Source: Flavobacteriaceae bacterium (lineage in GTDB: Bacteria > Bacteroidota > Bacteroidia > Flavobacteriales > Flavobacteriaceae). From it: a stretch of DNA of 64,000 bases. Positions 54,178 through 61,105 of the stretch are shown piece by piece. Numbering within the stretch: the stretch's first letter is position 1; every line of letters begins with the position of its first letter. The stretch lies in the NCBI GenBank assembly GCA_013214065.1, contig JABSPK010000004.1, positions 186,001-250,000 on the forward strand, given 5' to 3'. The position numbers and the translations under genes are program-made. The notes beneath the pieces are model-generated. The model saw only the letters and a program-made list of their open reading frames with translations, made no database searches and was not told the origin of the DNA.

Positions 54178-56139
54178 ATGAGTAAGAACACTGAATTTGA
54201 TAATATCGCTTTCGATTTGCCCAAGAACAAAAGTAACGTGATCAAGGTCATCGGCGTTGGCGGTGGTGGTAGCAATGCCATCAACCACATGTTCCAAGCC
54301 GGGATCAATGGTGTCGATTTCGTGGTTTGCAATACCGATTCGCAAGCATTGGACAATAGTCCGGTCCCTAATAAAATCCAACTGGGCGTCTCTTTGACCG
54401 AAGGTTTGGGTGCCGGGGCCAACCCGAAAGTTGGTGAGCAGGCTGCCATGGAAAGCATGGAAGAGATCAAGACCATGTTGGAGCACAATACCAAAATGGC
54501 ATTTATCACTGCCGGTATGGGAGGCGGTACGGGTACGGGGGCCGCACCGATCATCGCCAAGATCGCAAGGGAGGCCGATGTTTTGACCGTGGGTATCGTT
54601 ACCATGCCTTTTCAATTCGAAGGGGCCATGCGTTGTAAACAAGCGCAGACCGGTATCGAGAAACTTCGTGCCAATGTGGATTCGTTGATCGTCATCAACA
54701 ACAATAAACTACGTGAAGTCTATGGTAATTTGGGCTTCAAAGCGGGCTTTTCGAAAGCCGATGAGGTTTTGTCGACAGCAGCAAGGGGCATTGCTGAGGT
54801 CATTACCCATCACTATACACAGAACATTGACCTTCGCGATGCGAAAACCGTATTGTCGAATAGCGGTACCGCTATTATGGGGTCTGCCACAGCTTCGGGA
54901 TCGGCCCGGGCCAACGAGGCCATTATGAAGGCTTTGGATTCACCCCTACTGAACGACAATAAAATCACAGGGGCCAAGAACGTGCTGTTATTGATCGTGT
55001 CGGGCAGTCAAGAGATCACCATCGACGAAATCGGTGAAATCAATGATCATATCCAGATCGAGGCCGGTCATGGTGCCAATATCATTATGGGTGTCGGTGA
55101 AGATGATGGCTTAGGCGATGCTATTGCCGTGACCGTTATTGCCACTGGGTTCAACATGGACCAACAAGATGACATCGTCAATACCGAAACGAAGAAGATC
55201 ATCCACACTTTGGAAGATGAGCAAAAGGCCGTTCATGACTTAACCGCTGAACCTAGAATTAACAAAGTGGCCCCATCAGAACCGATAGAGGAACCGATGA
55301 TCAAGCACGAGTTGGTCATGGAAGAAGAGGCGACCCTTCCTGAACCTCCAGCATCCGATTTGATAGAAACCACTAATTATATAAGAAACTTCCATGTGTT
55401 CTATGAAGAAGTAGTTCCAGAACCGGTAACCGAGGAATTGGCAACCGACGTGACCGATGATTTCATCATTATCGAGGCCAAGAACATTTTGAACGACATC
55501 GAAGTTGTCGATCCAGAAATCGTTTCTTCAAAGAAAACTGAAGAAGATCAGTTCGCCCTGACTTTCGATATGCCTTTGAACGAGGTGGCCAAGGAAGAGC
55601 AACAACATACCATCACCTTCGATCTCGATGAAGAAGTCAAGGATATCAGTGTTAACGAATATATCGAGGTAAGTCCGGTATTGGATTTCAACAAAGAGGG
55701 GGAGACCCGGTACGATCTGGAGGAGTATATGGAGTTGGAAACCCAACTTACCGGTGCCAAATCAGTAGCGGAGACCCACGAGCCCAAAATGGTCGAAGAC
55801 GAGTTGGTTTTTGAGAAAAAGACCATCAAGGTCGACGCGACCCAGGCGGGTACCTCCAACGAAGGTGGCGCCGACCCTTTTAATAGCTCGATCGATGATT
55901 TGTTGAAAGAACGGGCCGATGAGCGCCGTAAAAAACTAAAGAGTTTCAATTACAAGTTCAAGAACAACCGCAGTAATATCGATGAAATCGAAAAGCAGCC
56001 GGCCTACAAGCGGCAGGGCATCGATCTTGACGAAGAACCGAAAGAACAAAAAGTATCACGAATGAGTTTGGGTAAGGATAGCAATGACGAAATCCAGTTG
56101 CGTTCGAACAACTCCTTCTTGCACGATAATGTTGATTAG
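54178..56139 (+). CDS. ftsZ: Cell-division protein FtsZ with a long C-terminal extension
   Basis: 653 residues. The GTPase core (about 1-330) has VIGVGGGGSNAINHM, the tubulin signature GGGTGTG (about 118), FNMD-type GFNMDQQ and the T7 loop. The remaining about 320 residues form an acidic, Glu/Asp/Val-rich linker, then a basic stretch (ERADERRKKLKSFNYKFKN), the conserved EKQPAYKRQGIDLDE and a short tail ending NNSFLHDNVD. This tail is much longer than in E. coli (383 residues total). It is closed by a terminator. Confidence 0.95.
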   Translation: MSKNTEFDNIAFDLPKNKSNVIKVIGVGGGGSNAINHMFQAGINGVDFVVCNTDSQALDNSPVPNKIQLGVSLTEGLGAGANPKVGEQAAMESMEEIKTMLEHNTKMAFITAGMGGGTGTGAAPIIAKIAREADVLTVGIVTMPFQFEGAMRCKQAQTGIEKLRANVDSLIVINNNKLREVYGNLGFKAGFSKADEVLSTAARGIAEVITHHYTQNIDLRDAKTVLSNSGTAIMGSATASGSARANEAIMKALDSPLLNDNKITGAKNVLLLIVSGSQEITIDEIGEINDHIQIEAGHGANIIMGVGEDDGLGDAIAVTVIATGFNMDQQDDIVNTETKKIIHTLEDEQKAVHDLTAEPRINKVAPSEPIEEPMIKHELVMEEEATLPEPPASDLIETTNYIRNFHVFYEEVVPEPVTEELATDVTDDFIIIEAKNILNDIEVVDPEIVSSKKTEEDQFALTFDMPLNEVAKEEQQHTITFDLDEEVKDISVNEYIEVSPVLDFNKEGETRYDLEEYMELETQLTGAKSVAETHEPKMVEDELVFEKKTIKVDATQAGTSNEGGADPFNSSIDDLLKERADERRKKLKSFNYKFKNNRSNIDEIEKQPAYKRQGIDLDEEPKEQKVSRMSLGKDSNDEIQLRSNNSFLHDNVD

Positions 56140-56177
56140 TAGTGTTTAGTTTGTCTCCATTTTTAATGGAACGTTTG

Positions 56178-56211
56178 AACCCGAAAGTTGAAAAGCTTTC
56201 GGGTTTATTTT
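56178..56211 (+). terminator. Terminator after the dcw cluster
   Basis: A 10-bp stem AACCCGAAAG/CTTTCGGGTT with an 8-base loop, followed by T-rich sequence. It lies 38 bases after the ftsZ stop. Confidence 0.8.
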
Positions 56212-56212
56212 T

Positions 56213-56220
56213 TATCTTCG
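56213..56220 (+). promoter_or_regulatory. -7 element TATCTTCG of yqeY
   Basis: 7 of 8 matches to TAnnTTTG, 19 bases before the ATG at 56240, directly after the ftsZ terminator. Confidence 0.45.
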
Positions 56221-56239
56221 CAGCCCTGAAAAGTTTGAA

Positions 56240-56692
56240 ATGGGTTTGCAAGAGCAAGTAATGACCGAAATGAAGGCAGCAATGAAGGCCAAGGACACCG
56301 TGGCCCTAGAATCGTTGCGTGCCATTAAGTCGGCGCTGTTGCTCGCCAAGACCGAAAAAGGGGGCGGTGATGGGCTTTCGGAAGCCGACGAGGTGAAGTT
56401 GGTGCAGAAATTGGTCAAGCAACGTAAAGACAGCGCGGCCATTTTCACCGAGCAGGGCCGTAACGATCTAGCCGAACCCGAATTGGCCCAAGTAGCCGTA
56501 TTGGAGCGCTTTTTGCCCGAGCAATTGACTGAATCGGAGATTGAAAAAGTCGTCGTTCAGACCATTGATGCTATCGGTGCCGAAGGCATGAAGGATATGG
56601 GGAAGGTCATGGGCATCGTGTCCAAGGAATTGGCCGGACAAGCTGACGGTAAGACCATTTCAAACGTAGTAAAGGCAAAACTAAATTCATAA
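56240..56692 (+). CDS. GatB/YqeY domain protein
   Basis: 150 residues, the YqeY size. It reads KAAMKAKDTVALESLRAIKSALLLAKTEK, VQKLVKQRKDSAAIF, ELAQVAVLERFLPEQLTE and KDMGKVMGIVSKELAGQADGKTISNVVK, the full GatB/YqeY tail domain. Its fold is that of the tRNA-binding tail of the amidotransferase subunit GatB, so a role in amidation or tRNA binding is proposed for the family. It lies 8 bases before tRNA-Arg. Confidence 0.9.
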   Translation: MGLQEQVMTEMKAAMKAKDTVALESLRAIKSALLLAKTEKGGGDGLSEADEVKLVQKLVKQRKDSAAIFTEQGRNDLAEPELAQVAVLERFLPEQLTESEIEKVVVQTIDAIGAEGMKDMGKVMGIVSKELAGQADGKTISNVVKAKLNS

Positions 56693-56700
56693 AGACATAA

Positions 56701-56774
56701 GGCCGCGTAGTTCAACTGGATAGAATATCAGATTTCGGCTCTGAGGGTTGGGGGTTCGAATCCTCCCGCGGTCA
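56701..56774 (+). tRNA. tRNA-Arg (anticodon TCG)
   Basis: 74 bases that fold into a complete cloverleaf: acceptor GGCCGCG/CGCGGTC plus discriminator A, D arm GTTCAACTGGATAGAAT, anticodon stem TCAGA/TCTGA with loop TTTCGGC (anticodon TCG, reads CGA), T arm GGGGGTTCGAATCCTCC. The 3' CCA is not encoded, as usual in this phylum. Confidence 0.95.
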
Positions 56775-56787
56775 CGAATAAATAAAG

Positions 56788-56840
56788 AAGTCCCACGTCA
56801 AATCAAGCTTGCTTGAATTTGTAAGTGGGACTTTTTTATT
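56788..56840 (+). terminator. Terminator after tRNA-Arg
   Basis: AAGTCCCAC (56788-56796) pairs with GTGGGACTT (56825-56833); the intervening bases form an inner AAGC/GCTT-type stem, and a run of T follows. The 3' arm and T run are repeated twice more downstream in the tandem repeat. Confidence 0.75.
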
Positions 56841-57050
56841 TTCAGCACGTAGTGCTGGAGGAATACCGAACGAAGTGAGGTAATCCGGTCCTTTCCTTAA
56901 TTGGGCGTGTTGAATTTGTAAGTGGGACTTTTTTATTTTCAGCACGTAGTGCTGGAGGAACACCGAACGAAGTGAGGTAATCCGGTCCTTTCCTTAATTG
57001 GGCGTGTTGAATTTGTAAGTGGGATTTTTTTATTTTCAGCACGGAGTGTT
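56813..57050 (+). repeat. 97-bp tandem repeat, about 2.4 copies
   Basis: TTGAATTTGTAAGTGGGA begins units at 56813, 56910 and 57007, so the period is 97 bp. The first two units differ at one base (GAATACC versus GAACACC). The third is truncated after about 44 bases and is more diverged. Each full unit contains the 3' arm and T run of the tRNA terminator, a dyad CAGCACGTAGTGCTG, and CCGAACGAAGTGAGGTAATCCGG. No gene is supported in this 350-bp gap. GTTTGCGACATGTCCAAAC at 57062-57080 is an additional imperfect dyad. Confidence 0.9.
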
Positions 57051-57126
57051 TTACTGAAAACGTTTGCGACATGTCCAAACTTACCTAATTTTCGTAGTGT
57101 AAATCCTAGGAATAAGAAGGCGATAT

Positions 57127-58605
57127 TTAAAGCCTGTCTAGAAATCGGGCGGCATGCGCATGGTGGGCCTCTTGCTTCTCTGGATGCATTTTGTCATAAG
57201 TACGCACCAGCATTCCCAAACGTGGGTTTTTAAGGAAGAAATCACGGTGTACATCCATAAACCGCCAAAATAGGCCATCCCAGACCTGTTGCCAGTCCCC
57301 TTTTTTATAATCACTCATTTTTATGACATAGTTGCTGCCACTGATATAGGGTTTGGTAGCGAAAAGTCCCCCATCTGAGAATTGGCTCATCCCGTAAATA
57401 TTAGGCACCATCACCCAGTCATAGGCATCGATGAACAGTTCCATGAACCAACGGTACACTTCGTTTGGATCGAATTCGCACAAAAGCATGAAATTACCCA
57501 AGATCATCAAACGTTCGATGTGGTGGCAATAGCCGGTTCGGAGTACTTTTTTTATCGTGTTGTCAATGGGTTCGATACCCGTCGTGCCATCGTAGAAAGA
57601 TGCAGGGATCTTACGGTTGAAATTCCAGAAATTACGGGTTCTGATTTCCCCACCGTGCACTTGGTAAATTCCCCTGATAAATTCGCGCCATCCGATGATT
57701 TGGCGTACGAAGCCTTCCGTCGAATTGATGGGGATCTGTGATGTTTCCGCAAAATCAAGACTGCTTTCCAATAGGTGCTGTGGAGTGAGTAAGCCAACGT
57801 TCAACATTGGGGTCAAAACGCTGTGGTTCAAGATGTATTCCGATTTGACAATCGCATCTTCATAGGTGCCGAATTCGGCGAAACGAAATTGTAGGAATTG
57901 GTCTAGCCAGGCCTGCGATTCGCTATATGTGGTCGGATACCAAGGGGTGGTCTCCAAGCTTCCGGGGTTATTGGCGAAATGAAGCTCGGTATAGGCCACC
58001 GCCTCTTCGTAATAAGGGTTCTTATCCGGGAAGTGGATTGGTGGGGGTACTTTTTTGGCGGGATATTTTTTCCGATTCTCCGTGTCGAAGGTCCACTTGC
58101 CCCCTTTGGGTTTTCGATCATTATCGAGCAAGATGCCACGCTGTTTTCGTTGTTCGGTGTAGAACTGGGTCTGATGATAGCGTTTCCTTCCTTTCTTGAA
58201 GTAGTACCCAATGGCCGTATTGTCGTTGAGAAAACATGGCGATTCGGAAATGTGCAATGAGATTCCGGTAGCGGTGCAAGCTGATGAGATCCGTCTGAGT
58301 AACCAATCATCGACCGGATCGATAATTTCAATGCGTCCTACTCCGGCTTTGGCCAAATCGGGAATCAGCAGTCGTATGTCGGAACGACTATCCTGTGCTT
58401 CGATATAGATTAACGAAATCCCTTGGGTTCCGGCATGATCTGCAAAAGCACGCATACTGGCCCTGTGAAAGGCTATTTTTTGTTTGTGAAAGGCATACCG
58501 TGTAAAAAACAGCTGTTCTTCCAACAAATAACAAGGGGCTTTGAAAGAAAACAACGGATTGTTTTCAAACAATTGATGTGGAAAAAGTAGGCAAACGGTC
58601 TTCAT
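57127..58605 (-). CDS. FeS-BCP/PhrB-type photolyase-cryptochrome lacking the Fe-S cysteines
   Basis: 492 residues. The N-terminal Rossmann-like antenna domain (about 1-130) has the class mark [16 protein letters not shown]. The helical FAD domain has [42 protein letters not shown] and MSDYKKGDW, all at FeS-BCP positions. The ligands known in PhrB (Cys350, 438, 441, 454) are replaced: TGIEPIDN for the first, MSDY-K-KG-D for the next two, and the segment with the fourth is deleted (VWDGLFWRF). The protein should bind FAD but not a 4Fe-4S cluster. Role: (6-4) photolyase or photoreceptor, unproven. Overlaps DUF2256 upstream. Confidence 0.88.
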   Translation of the reverse strand: MKTVCLLFPHQLFENNPLFSFKAPCYLLEEQLFFTRYAFHKQKIAFHRASMRAFADHAGTQGISLIYIEAQDSRSDIRLLIPDLAKAGVGRIEIIDPVDDWLLRRISSACTATGISLHISESPCFLNDNTAIGYYFKKGRKRYHQTQFYTEQRKQRGILLDNDRKPKGGKWTFDTENRKKYPAKKVPPPIHFPDKNPYYEEAVAYTELHFANNPGSLETTPWYPTTYSESQAWLDQFLQFRFAEFGTYEDAIVKSEYILNHSVLTPMLNVGLLTPQHLLESSLDFAETSQIPINSTEGFVRQIIGWREFIRGIYQVHGGEIRTRNFWNFNRKIPASFYDGTTGIEPIDNTIKKVLRTGYCHHIERLMILGNFMLLCEFDPNEVYRWFMELFIDAYDWVMVPNIYGMSQFSDGGLFATKPYISGSNYVIKMSDYKKGDWQQVWDGLFWRFMDVHRDFFLKNPRLGMLVRTYDKMHPEKQEAHHAHAARFLDRL

Positions 58606-58736
58606 GCTTGTTTGTTTCTACGGCAGCGTTCACTGCAATACTTGACATGCTCCCAATCGCGTTCCCATTTCTTGCGCCAACGAAAAGGGCGCTGGCAGCG
58701 CAAACAGGTTTTCACGGGCAGCTCACTTTTTTTCAT
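58602..58736 (-). CDS. DUF2256 zinc-finger-like small protein
   Basis: 44 residues, too short for many gene finders. It has the DUF2256 pattern: [20 protein letters not shown], then [12 protein letters not shown], with CxxC and CxxxC pairs that could bind zinc. Its start overlaps the flavin reductase stop and its stop overlaps the photolyase start (both ATGA), so it is translationally coupled to both. DUF2256 genes are often next to photolyases. The function is unknown. Confidence 0.9.
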   Translation of the reverse strand: MKKSELPVKTCLRCQRPFRWRKKWERDWEHVKYCSERCRRNKQA

Positions 58737-59371
58737 GGTTCACGCTTGAAATCAGGGGTTTCATCGACCCGGGCATACGGGAATTCGGCCAATTTGGTCA
58801 AACCGTAATAGCTGTTAAGACCAGAAATGCCAACGCCTTCAAAAGTCGAAAGGTCGATTTCGGAATTCGGGCTATACAAGTCGTCATCGACATGGATAAA
58901 ATTGATTTCCCCAATAACCAAAAAGGTTCCGTTATGCTTTATCGGCATGATTTCAACCAATGCCAACCCGATCCTTATCCTGCTTTCGGCAACGAATGGA
59001 GCGGCTATGCCTTCAACGAAAGTAGGGGTAAGCCCGCAGCGATCGAATTCGGAAACCGTTCGATCGAATTTCGCGGACGTATAGTGGGCCTTTTCGATCA
59101 AGTCGGTATGGACGTGGTTGATAGTGAAACTGCCGGTGGTTTTGATATTGTCCAAGCTGTGCCGCGGAACAGTGTCCGGTCTACAGATATAGGCCATCAA
59201 TGCCGGATCGCTACCCAAATGGACTACTGAACTGATTATGGCCAGATTCATTTGTCCTGAAGTCGAAACAGTGCCGATCAGGTTTGCGGGTTTGATGCCC
59301 GATAGGGCATTGATCAAGCGTAAACGGGGTACCCTATCCAATTTCGCGATGGCTAGTTTGTCCAGTTCCAT
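58733..59371 (-). CDS. Flavin reductase-like FMN-binding split-barrel protein
   Basis: 212 residues. The split-barrel core (about 22-160) has [47 protein letters not shown] and [22 protein letters not shown]. Such proteins bind FMN and use NAD(P)H to reduce flavins. In this operon it may supply or maintain reduced flavin for the two photolyase-type proteins; that is inference. Start 8 bp after the upstream gene; end overlaps DUF2256 by 4 bases. Confidence 0.85.
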   Translation of the reverse strand: MELDKLAIAKLDRVPRLRLINALSGIKPANLIGTVSTSGQMNLAIISSVVHLGSDPALMAYICRPDTVPRHSLDNIKTTGSFTINHVHTDLIEKAHYTSAKFDRTVSEFDRCGLTPTFVEGIAAPFVAESRIRIGLALVEIMPIKHNGTFLVIGEINFIHVDDDLYSPNSEIDLSTFEGVGISGLNSYYGLTKLAEFPYARVDETPDFKREP

Positions 59372-59379
59372 ACCGTGGC

Positions 59380-60489
59380 TTAAAGTTCTTTTTTACACCG
59401 TTTCCAAAATGCGAAAAACGAGCGATAATACCCATTTACCGAAAACATCCAGTCCCTCGGGGTTTCGATGCCTTCGTAATGACGATTGAGCGGATGTTCC
59501 TTGTAATGGAGTTGGGACATTCCCAAGTTTTGTTTCAGGGCTTCGAATTCCCCAACGAACACCTGAATGCCTGGAATGTTCTTGGCCAACGCCATCATGA
59601 AATCCACACTTTGTTGACCAATCGGGTATTGGGCGAAAACCGAGGGCTCCAAAAGTAAGATTCGGTTGGCATTCTTATCAGCCATCCAATTCGGATCAAG
59701 ATTATAAAAATTGTATATCAGCGTGGGTCTGTCGGGTACTATCGATAGTGCATCCGATTCAGGAAAGGGGGTATAGAAAACCGGTTGCACGATTTTTTCT
59801 AGCGCATCGGGAACCGGAATCGAAACGATTTCATCGTAGGAAACGTCCAAAAAGGTACCATGTTGGTCGCTTTGGCAATAGGTGTTGATATTGCCTTGAT
59901 TGGCGTAGTATTTTTTGCTGCTGTTCGCCCCAACGACCCATTGCCAGCTTAAGGCATTACTGGCCCAATCAGCGTCTAGTAAATGGTAGTACATCCATCG
60001 GGCGGGGAGCAACCAATGCGACTTCGAAATATTTCCCACGATGGAGGCGACGTACATGCGAAGGTGGTTGTGCATATAACCCGTTTCATAAAGGGTCTTG
60101 AGGCCGTTGTCGATGGCATCGATACCCGTTTGCGCATCCAATATCGCTTGGGCAATCCCTCGGTTTTCAACTCCCGACTGTGGCTGTCTGATGGCTGAGT
60201 TGATCTCATGGCCCATGGCGATCCAAAGTTGTTGCCAATAGTCGCGCCAAGCCAATTCCTGTAGGAACTTTTCGATGCTGTTCGGGGGGTAGCCTCGGTT
60301 CAACACGGATTCCATCACCATTTTGGTCGATAGGATACCGCGTGAGATATAGGGTGAAAGGTAGGTGACCGCCCCATCAAGGAAATTACGGGTTTTGCCA
60401 TAACGGATGAGGTCAACGGCCAGCATCCGTTCGATGATGGTATCGGTATCGGTCGGGAACCTATGACGGGCCAAGACGTTCTCTGTCAT
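59380..60489 (-). CDS. Photolyase-like FAD-domain protein with a C-terminal antenna-like domain
   Basis: 369 residues. There is no N-terminal photolyase antenna domain: the protein starts directly with the helical FAD-binding domain (about 15-225) carrying YLSPYISRGILS, ELAWRDYWQQLW, GIDAIDNGLKTLYETGYMHNHLRMYVAS and SWQWVVGANSSKKYYANQGNINTY. The last about 140 residues look like a Rossmann alpha/beta domain (TLIYNFYNLDPNW, RILLLEPSVFAQYPIG, VDFMMALAKNIPGIQVFVGEF), which resembles the photolyase N-terminal antenna domain. Domain order thus appears permuted. It overlaps TIGR03643 by 4 bases. Confidence 0.8.
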   Translation of the reverse strand: MTENVLARHRFPTDTDTIIERMLAVDLIRYGKTRNFLDGAVTYLSPYISRGILSTKMVMESVLNRGYPPNSIEKFLQELAWRDYWQQLWIAMGHEINSAIRQPQSGVENRGIAQAILDAQTGIDAIDNGLKTLYETGYMHNHLRMYVASIVGNISKSHWLLPARWMYYHLLDADWASNALSWQWVVGANSSKKYYANQGNINTYCQSDQHGTFLDVSYDEIVSIPVPDALEKIVQPVFYTPFPESDALSIVPDRPTLIYNFYNLDPNWMADKNANRILLLEPSVFAQYPIGQQSVDFMMALAKNIPGIQVFVGEFEALKQNLGMSQLHYKEHPLNRHYEGIETPRDWMFSVNGYYRSFFAFWKRCKKEL

Positions 60490-60770
60490 GGTCTTTTACT
60501 GATTTTGTTGTTCGAAATGTGACGCTGTCGGCTGCATTTGAACCGGTCGATTTCAGGATTCCTTTTTTTTAGGTGTTTGCTGCTTACCCCACTGTTCACC
60601 CTCTTTCGCCAACGATTGAAACTGCTGCGTTTCAATTCGGAGCGCATAAGTTTGATGACTTCCTTTTCAGCCAAGCCAAATTGATATTCGATGGCCTCGA
60701 AAGGGGTGCGATCTTCCCAGGCCATTTCGATGATCCGGTCGACTTGTGCTTCTGTTAGGGCAGCGGACAT
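60486..60770 (-). CDS. TIGR03643-family protein
   Basis: 94 residues. It matches TIGR03643: LTEAQVDRIIEMAWEDRTPFEAIEYQFGLAEKEVIKLMR, with a helix-turn-helix-like part, followed by a basic, Arg/Lys-rich tail (SSFNRWRKRVN) that could bind nucleic acid. The family is known from clusters with photolyases. It lies 3 bases after the Lacal_2735-type gene and is coupled to the FAD-domain protein by ATGA. Confidence 0.85.
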   Translation of the reverse strand: MSAALTEAQVDRIIEMAWEDRTPFEAIEYQFGLAEKEVIKLMRSELKRSSFNRWRKRVNSGVSSKHLKKRNPEIDRFKCSRQRHISNNKISKRP

Positions 60771-60773
60771 GTC

Positions 60774-60935
60774 TTAAGTGAGGGCTTCGATCTTTTGCAT
60801 CACCGCTTCGGCTTCCGCAACTTTTTCATCACTCAATTTTCGGTTGCTGGTCGACAGTCGATGTGCTTCGGCAAGCAACTTGCGATACTGGTCTTGCAAT
60901 TTCTCTTTTTCAGTTTTTCTAGTAAAGAACCCCAT
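60774..60935 (-). CDS. Lacal_2735-family small protein
   Basis: 53 residues from the ATG at 60935: MGFFTRKTEKEKLQDQYRKL, then LAEAHRLSTSNRKLSDEKV and AEAVMQKIEAL, one amphipathic charged helix pair. It is the short flavobacterial family known as Lacal_2735. The function is unknown. It opens the six-gene operon ending at 57127 and is preceded by a perfect -7 box. Confidence 0.85.
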   Translation of the reverse strand: MGFFTRKTEKEKLQDQYRKLLAEAHRLSTSNRKLSDEKVAEAEAVMQKIEALT

Positions 60936-60965
60936 AATGTTTAATAAATTATAAAAAAACTTAAA

Positions 60966-60973
60966 CAAAAATA
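60966..60973 (-). promoter_or_regulatory. -7 element TATTTTTG of the photolyase operon
   Basis: An exact TAnnTTTG match on the minus strand, 30 bases before the ATG at 60935. Confidence 0.55.
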
Positions 60974-61105
60974 AGATATTATAGGCGCACTTGAAAAAAA
61001 TGACCGTTGTAATCCTTAGCATTTAGGAAAATTTAACGGCTTCTTAAATCCAGCTTGCTGGGGATATTTCTATCTTGAAGCTTCCAATTCAAAATCAATC
61101 ACTGT

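Noticed and set aside
56813-57050. CRISPR array
   Set aside because: The copies are contiguous 97-bp tandem units without unique spacers, and no cas gene is in the window.
56772-57078. Minus-strand short frames encoding repeated peptides with RKGPDYLTSFG-type segments
   Set aside because: They arise from the 97-bp DNA repeat and cross the tRNA terminator arm. The repeated peptide reflects repeated DNA, with no start signal and no codon pattern of a gene.
56701-57126. Integrated element at tRNA-Arg
   Set aside because: The repeat does not duplicate the tRNA 3' end, and no integrase or phage gene is nearby.
57903-58331. Minus-strand frame of 142 residues inside the photolyase gene
   Set aside because: It is in another frame of a well-supported protein and has no features of its own.
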